Below, piece after piece: positions 60,206 through 64,000 of a stretch of DNA of 64,000 nucleotides. Source of the DNA: Thermoactinomyces sp. DSM 45891 (GTDB lineage Bacteria > Bacillota > Bacilli > Thermoactinomycetales > Thermoactinomycetaceae); the NCBI RefSeq assembly GCF_900119485.1, contig NZ_FPJZ01000009.1, positions 1 through 64,000 of the forward strand, read 5' to 3'. Each line of letters starts with the position of its first letter. Within the stretch, counting starts at the first letter, position 1. Below the pieces are notes generated by a model. It had not been told where the DNA came from. It saw only the letters and a list, made by a program, of their open reading frames with translations, and made no database searches. The position numbers and the translations under genes are program-made.

Positions 60206-61087
60206 TTAACTTGTACCTATTAGGAACCTGCTCACTGGTGCAAGTTCTCTTAGCAAGGTTTTCACATAAGTTTGCCCCTTTTGAAATTTGTTCCCTTTTG
60301 GAACCTGCTCACTTGTGGCCAGCCCTGGAACCGCAAACACTTCTCGTCCTTGCTCCATACTACATTCGGCTGTGATCAAAGATCCACTACGTTCTGCAGC
60401 TTCTACCACAACCGTCCCCAAACTTAACCCACTAATAATCCGGTTTCGTTGAGGGAATAGTCCCGGGTTTCCTCCTGTCCCTGGCGGTGATTCTGATATG
60501 ACTAAACCTTTTTGGACTAACCTTTCATATAGACGAACATGATTTTTGGGATATACCACATCAATTCCTGTTCCAAGCACCGCGATCGTCTTTCCCCCAG
60601 ACTCTAGGACCGCATGATGAGCATCCCCATCAATTCCTGTGGCCATTCCACTTACTACTGTTAAGCCAGCTTGTACAAACTGCTCAGCTAAGAGCTTTGT
60701 GATTTTTCGTCCATAAGGAGTCGGCTTCCGTGTCCCGACCATCGCAAAACAAGCCTCATTTAACAACTGACGATCACCCCGTAGATACAAAGCCCAAGGA
60801 GGTTGCGGAATCTCACGTAAGAGTTCAGGATAGTCAGCATCGTATATAGTCATAACCTCAATTCGTTTCATTTGCAGTTCTGCTATCACTCGCCTACTCC
60901 ACTCTTGATTCCACGTTTGCTTAATCCGTTGATATGTAGCAGCCGGCACCCGCTGATCTTTTATCATGTCCAAATACAGTATCACATCTTGATCGGGCGT
61001 CCAACCCGCGCGAACTAGTTTATCAATCAGGTGCCATCCTGCTCCCGTAATTCGGTGTAGACCAATTAACCCACTAACTTCCCTCAT
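60206..61087 (-). CDS. dprA: DprA (DNA processing protein), 3' end replaced by prophage
   Basis: 293 aa. The Rossmann core is intact: GTRKPTPYGRKITKLLAEQ, SGMATGIDGDAHHAVLESGG, AVLGTGIDVVYPKNH, ISESPPGTGGNPGLFPQRNRIIS, GSLITAECSMEQGREVFAVPG. After VFAVPG the usual TS..S.GTN.LI..GA ending is lost; TSEQVPKGNKFQKG and about 25 unrelated residues follow. DprA loads RecA on incoming single strands in transformation. The change coincides with short repeats that suit an attachment site, so the prophage has probably swapped the end. Function may be kept or reduced. Confidence 0.88.
   Translation of the reverse strand: MREVSGLIGLHRITGAGWHLIDKLVRAGWTPDQDVILYLDMIKDQRVPAATYQRIKQTWNQEWSRRVIAELQMKRIEVMTIYDADYPELLREIPQPPWALYLRGDRQLLNEACFAMVGTRKPTPYGRKITKLLAEQFVQAGLTVVSGMATGIDGDAHHAVLESGGKTIAVLGTGIDVVYPKNHVRLYERLVQKGLVISESPPGTGGNPGLFPQRNRIISGLSLGTVVVEAAERSGSLITAECSMEQGREVFAVPGLATSEQVPKGNKFQKGQTYVKTLLRELAPVSRFLIGTS
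60209..60313. other. Putative attachment site region (two 28-bp repeats)
   Basis: Copies at 60209-60236 and 60286-60313 agree at 23 of 28 positions, with GGAACCTGCTCACT exact. They lie 77 bases apart in the altered end of dprA. One may be the recombination core and the other an integrase-related repeat; the left prophage end is outside the window. Confidence 0.4.
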
Positions 61088-61117
61088 TTTTACACATTCC
61101 CTTCATCCATTTCTAAC

Positions 61118-61157
61118 AAAAAAAGAAGACCTAGCTTGCTTAGCAGGTCTTCTTAGA
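61118..61157 (-). terminator. Terminator of sucCD
   Basis: AAGAAGACCTGCT and AGCTAGGTCTTCTT arms followed by TTTTTT on the minus strand, between sucD and dprA. Confidence 0.8.
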
Positions 61158-61167
61158 AAAGCAGATG

Positions 61168-62073
61168 TTATTTCTTTACGATGAAGTTATCTAAAATGCC
61201 TTTTTCTTCGAGAACCTTAACCAATGTTTCTCCGATTACTGCTGGTGTAGGAGCAACCCCCACACCACAAGCTTCTAAAGTAGCAATTTTTTCAGCAGCT
61301 GTTCCTTTTCCACCCGAGATAATCGCACCTGCATGACCCATGCGCTTTCCTTCTGGTGCGGTTTGTCCACCAATGAATCCAACTACTGGTTTCGTCATGT
61401 TCGCTTTAATCCACTCAGCAGCCTCTTCCTCAGCAGTTCCACCGATTTCACCAATCATAATCACTGCTTCGGTTTCTGGGTCCGCATTGAACTCCTTCAA
61501 CACATCGATGAAATCCGTTCCATTGATCGGATCTCCACCAATTCCAACCGCTGTGGATTGTCCAATATTACGAGTGGTCAATTGGTGAACCGCCTCATAA
61601 GTCAAGGTACCAGAGCGGGATACTATTCCTACATTCCCTTTCAGATGAATGTAGCCTGGCATAATACCGATTTTGCACTCATCTGGCGTGATAACACCTG
61701 GACAGTTCGGACCGATTAGACGGGTTTTTTTCCCCTCCATGTAACGGCGAACCTTTACCATATCTAGTACTGGGATACCTTCTGTAATACATACTACCAA
61801 ATCAAGACCTGCATCTACCGCTTCCATAATCGCATCTGCGGCAAATGGAGCTGCTACGTAAATCGCTGATGCAGTGGCACCTGTTGCTTTCACAGCCTCC
61901 TGTACTGTATTAAATACAGGGATGCCTTCTACCTCTGTTCCACCTTTACCAGGAGTTACACCACCTACGATGTTGGTTCCATACTCTATCGCTTGTTTGG
62001 TATGGAATAAGCCAGTTGCTCCTGTAATCCCTTGGGTAATTACCTTTGTATCTTTATTTACAAAAATACTCAA
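61168..62073 (-). CDS. sucD: Succinyl-CoA synthetase, alpha subunit
   Basis: 301 aa, full length. [21 protein letters not shown] (CoA-binding start), [36 protein letters not shown] loop and the phospho-His region [14 protein letters not shown]. With SucC it makes ATP from succinyl-CoA in the citric acid cycle. It follows sucC by 32 bases in one operon. Confidence 0.98.
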   Translation of the reverse strand: MSIFVNKDTKVITQGITGATGLFHTKQAIEYGTNIVGGVTPGKGGTEVEGIPVFNTVQEAVKATGATASAIYVAAPFAADAIMEAVDAGLDLVVCITEGIPVLDMVKVRRYMEGKKTRLIGPNCPGVITPDECKIGIMPGYIHLKGNVGIVSRSGTLTYEAVHQLTTRNIGQSTAVGIGGDPINGTDFIDVLKEFNADPETEAVIMIGEIGGTAEEEAAEWIKANMTKPVVGFIGGQTAPEGKRMGHAGAIISGGKGTAAEKIATLEACGVGVAPTPAVIGETLVKVLEEKGILDNFIVKK

Positions 62074-62105
62074 CGGAAATCCACCTTTCCTCTGCTACTT
62101 ATCTA

Positions 62106-63272
62106 TTAGGCTTGTGCTACAAGTTGAACGATTTTTTGAGCTCCATCTGCCATGGAGTCAGCCGCAACGATCGGTAGACCTGAATCGTTCAAGATCTTCT
62201 TACCAAGATCAACGTTGGTACCCTCCAACCGAACAACAAGCGGAACACTCAAGTTTACTTGTTTCACCGCTTCTACAACACCCTCAGCAATGATGTCACA
62301 CTTCATGATTCCACCAAAGATATTGATAAAGATTCCTTTTACTTTTTCATCGGAAAGAATGATCTTAAAAGCTTCGGTAACCTTTTCTGCTGTAGCACCG
62401 CCACCTACATCGAGGAAGTTGGCTGGATCGCCACTATAATGTTTGATAATATCCATCGTTGCCATCGCTAAACCTGCACCGTTTACCATGCAACCGATGT
62501 TTCCATCTAATGCAATGTAGCTCAAGTCAAATTTAGATGCTTCGATCTCTTTTGGATCTTCTTCGTTTAGATCACGAAGTTCTAGGATGTCTTTATGACG
62601 ATACAATGCATTAGAATCAAAGTTTAATTTTGCATCTAATGCCATTACTCTACCATCGCTAGTTGTGACAAGAGGGTTGATTTCGGCAAGAGAGCAATCG
62701 TTTGAAACAAATGCTTCATATAGGCCAAGCATAAATTTCGCTGCTTGATTTACTTTATCTTTCGGGATATTAATGCTATATGCCAAGCGACGGGCTTGGA
62801 ACGGTGACATCCCAACGGCAGGATCGATTACTTCTTTAAAAATCTTTTCTGGTGTTTTTTCGGCCACCTCTTCAATCTCCGTACCGCCTTCTTCAGAACC
62901 CATCATCACAACTGCATTACTAGAGCGATCAATCACCACACCGATATAATATTCTTTTTCGATCGGACAACCTTCTTCAATCAAGAGGCGTTTTACTTCT
63001 TTACCTTCTGGTCCTGTTTGATGAGTGACCAAAATTTTACCTAGCAGTTCATTCGCATAAGCACGAACTTCATCAAGACTGCGAGCTAGTTTAACGCCAC
63101 CTGCTTTTCCACGTCCGCCTGCATGGATTTGTGCTTTCACAACCCAAAGTTCGCCGCCTAATTTTTCAGCAGCTTCTACTGCTTCGTCTGCATGAAAGGC
63201 AACATGGCCATTTGGGACAATGGCTCCATATTTTTTTAGTAATTGCTTACCTTGGTACTCATGTACATTCAT
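62106..63272 (-). CDS. sucC: Succinyl-CoA synthetase, beta subunit
   Basis: 388 aa, full length. ATP-grasp N-terminal half ([32 protein letters not shown]) and the ligase half ([47 protein letters not shown]). Host core gene; GGGGGATCAGGT precedes the ATG. Confidence 0.98.
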   Translation of the reverse strand: MNVHEYQGKQLLKKYGAIVPNGHVAFHADEAVEAAEKLGGELWVVKAQIHAGGRGKAGGVKLARSLDEVRAYANELLGKILVTHQTGPEGKEVKRLLIEEGCPIEKEYYIGVVIDRSSNAVVMMGSEEGGTEIEEVAEKTPEKIFKEVIDPAVGMSPFQARRLAYSINIPKDKVNQAAKFMLGLYEAFVSNDCSLAEINPLVTTSDGRVMALDAKLNFDSNALYRHKDILELRDLNEEDPKEIEASKFDLSYIALDGNIGCMVNGAGLAMATMDIIKHYSGDPANFLDVGGGATAEKVTEAFKIILSDEKVKGIFINIFGGIMKCDIIAEGVVEAVKQVNLSVPLVVRLEGTNVDLGKKILNDSGLPIVAADSMADGAQKIVQLVAQA

Positions 63273-63449
63273 ACCTGATCCCCCAGTCTAATCATTACAG
63301 CCAAACTGTTTAGATAACTTATTTATGTATTTCTCAAATGAACCACAAACACATACATCGCTGGCTCTTTTGCCAGTATAGCTCATGCCGAAAGCATTGC
63401 CAAGAGAATCAGGGTATCAAGCTGACACCCTGAACCCTACAATTATTTC

Positions 63450-63596
63450 CTATCTCCAGAGCAATTGAACCACTGTAGCACCTATGAAAATGACGAAAAA
63501 TAAACCACCTACAACTGAGGCGCTTATCATGAAATCATCAAAATCATAATCTTTATTTTCATCTTGATAGTGGCTTTGATGAACTTGGGAACCCAT
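63450..63596 (-). CDS. Small single-helix membrane protein, unknown
   Basis: 48 aa. ATG at 63596 with AAAGGAGGT upstream. Acidic, Tyr/Asp-rich first half (HYQDENKDYDFDDF) and one membrane helix (ASVVGGLFFVIFIGATVVQLLW). A hairpin CAGGGTGTCA ... TGATACCCTG lies after the stop. Strong ribosome site and clean topology support a real gene; function unknown. Confidence 0.65.
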   Translation of the reverse strand: MGSQVHQSHYQDENKDYDFDDFMISASVVGGLFFVIFIGATVVQLLWR

Positions 63597-63722
63597 ATTG
63601 CACTACCTCCTTTCGCTCCGTCAAGACCATTGATAAGTATATCATGGTTTGCTACCCTCGAAAATGGGGAATGGACCGATTGATAATCCCCATCACGATA
63701 ATCTTAGTATAGGAGGTTCAGC

Positions 63723-64000
63723 TTGAATATACACTTTCAAACTCGCGAACAGTATTTATTTATCCATCGAAATGTAAAACATTTACTCCTTCTATGGGAA
63801 AAAGATCATCGAAAGCACCTCTATCTCGTTACAAAAGAAGAAGGAGAAAATCTAACCCTTCTCGATCCAGGAGAAACCTACCAAGAACATGTTTTTGATG
63901 AAGTACTACCTATTTTTTTTCAAGTATTACATACAGAAACCGGAACCTTAGCTACTCTACTAGGAGCCACCTTCCTCTACCAAGATCAATTAGTGGGTAT
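63723..64000 (+). CDS. Host protein, unknown (cut by window end)
   Basis: At least 92 aa, open to the window end. TTG start five bases after AGGAGGT. NIHFQTREQYLFIHRNVKHLLLLWEKD and LTLLDPGETYQEHVFDEVLPIFFQVL. No family recognised. It is divergent from the small membrane gene. Confidence 0.6.
   Translation, partial: MNIHFQTREQYLFIHRNVKHLLLLWEKDHRKHLYLVTKEEGENLTLLDPGETYQEHVFDEVLPIFFQVLHTETGTLATLLGATFLYQDQLVG

Overview
The window is part of a low-GC Gram-positive (Bacillota, class Bacilli) chromosome carrying most of a large, probably temperate SPP1-like siphophage. The host is recognisable only at the right end, where sucC, sucD and dprA lie in the usual Bacilli order on the minus strand. A Thermoactinomycetaceae-type host is possible but is not shown by the sequence. 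The prophage enters the 3' end of dprA near 60.2-60.3 kb and continues leftwards past position 1. topA, the expected next gene, is not seen, so only one prophage end is in the window.

Layout: 1-317 is the 5' part of a group IIC intron sitting just after a terminator. 360-1881 holds an antirepressor and a DNA-binding-like gene. 2.2-5.3 kb is a plus-strand cargo block with an AHH-nuclease toxin, a likely immunity protein and a membrane protein. 6.1-10.0 kb is an array of small plus-strand genes led by the antirestriction gene ardA, most behind near-identical sigma-A promoters. 10-19.5 kb (mostly minus) holds an HNH protein, a sigma-region-4-like regulator and nucleotide genes (dNMP kinase-like, thyX, dut, nrdB, nrdA), then a RuvC-like resolvase and a PD-(D/E)XK nuclease. 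19.6-23.0 kb is an inserted SdpA/SdpB-like bacteriocin operon. 23.2-36.3 kb is the replication module: DnaQ exonuclease, split family A DNA polymerase, SSB-like protein, sigma-like factor, primase, helicase, helicase loader, a broken initiator-like gene, a ParM/ParR-type segregation pair and an initiator-like gene with internal iterons. 36.3-36.8 kb has two plus-strand promoters that seem to drive small RNAs. 57.25-36.8 kb, read leftwards, is the late operon: terminase, portal, head, tail, lysis. Two plus-strand cargo genes sit inside its head region. 57.3-60 kb holds a tyrosine integrase, a structured non-coding stretch and a C5 DNA methyltransferase.

Regulation visible in the sequence: (1) ten copies of a bipartite motif, GTCCTCTTTT-N10-TGCGCT, always spanning 26 bp and placed just upstream of minus-strand regulatory, metabolic and replication genes, look like promoters of a phage-specific transcription factor; (2) the sigma-like gene has a promoter flanked by two perfect SOS boxes; (3) palindromes around a CAA-NN-TTG core are dispersed like repressor operators; (4) several phage genes have a good Shine-Dalgarno site but no AUG, GUG or UUG, and appear to start at AUA, AUC or AUU.

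Starts were chosen by Shine-Dalgarno spacing and family N-termini. All functions are read from sequence motifs recognised by eye; no database search was run.
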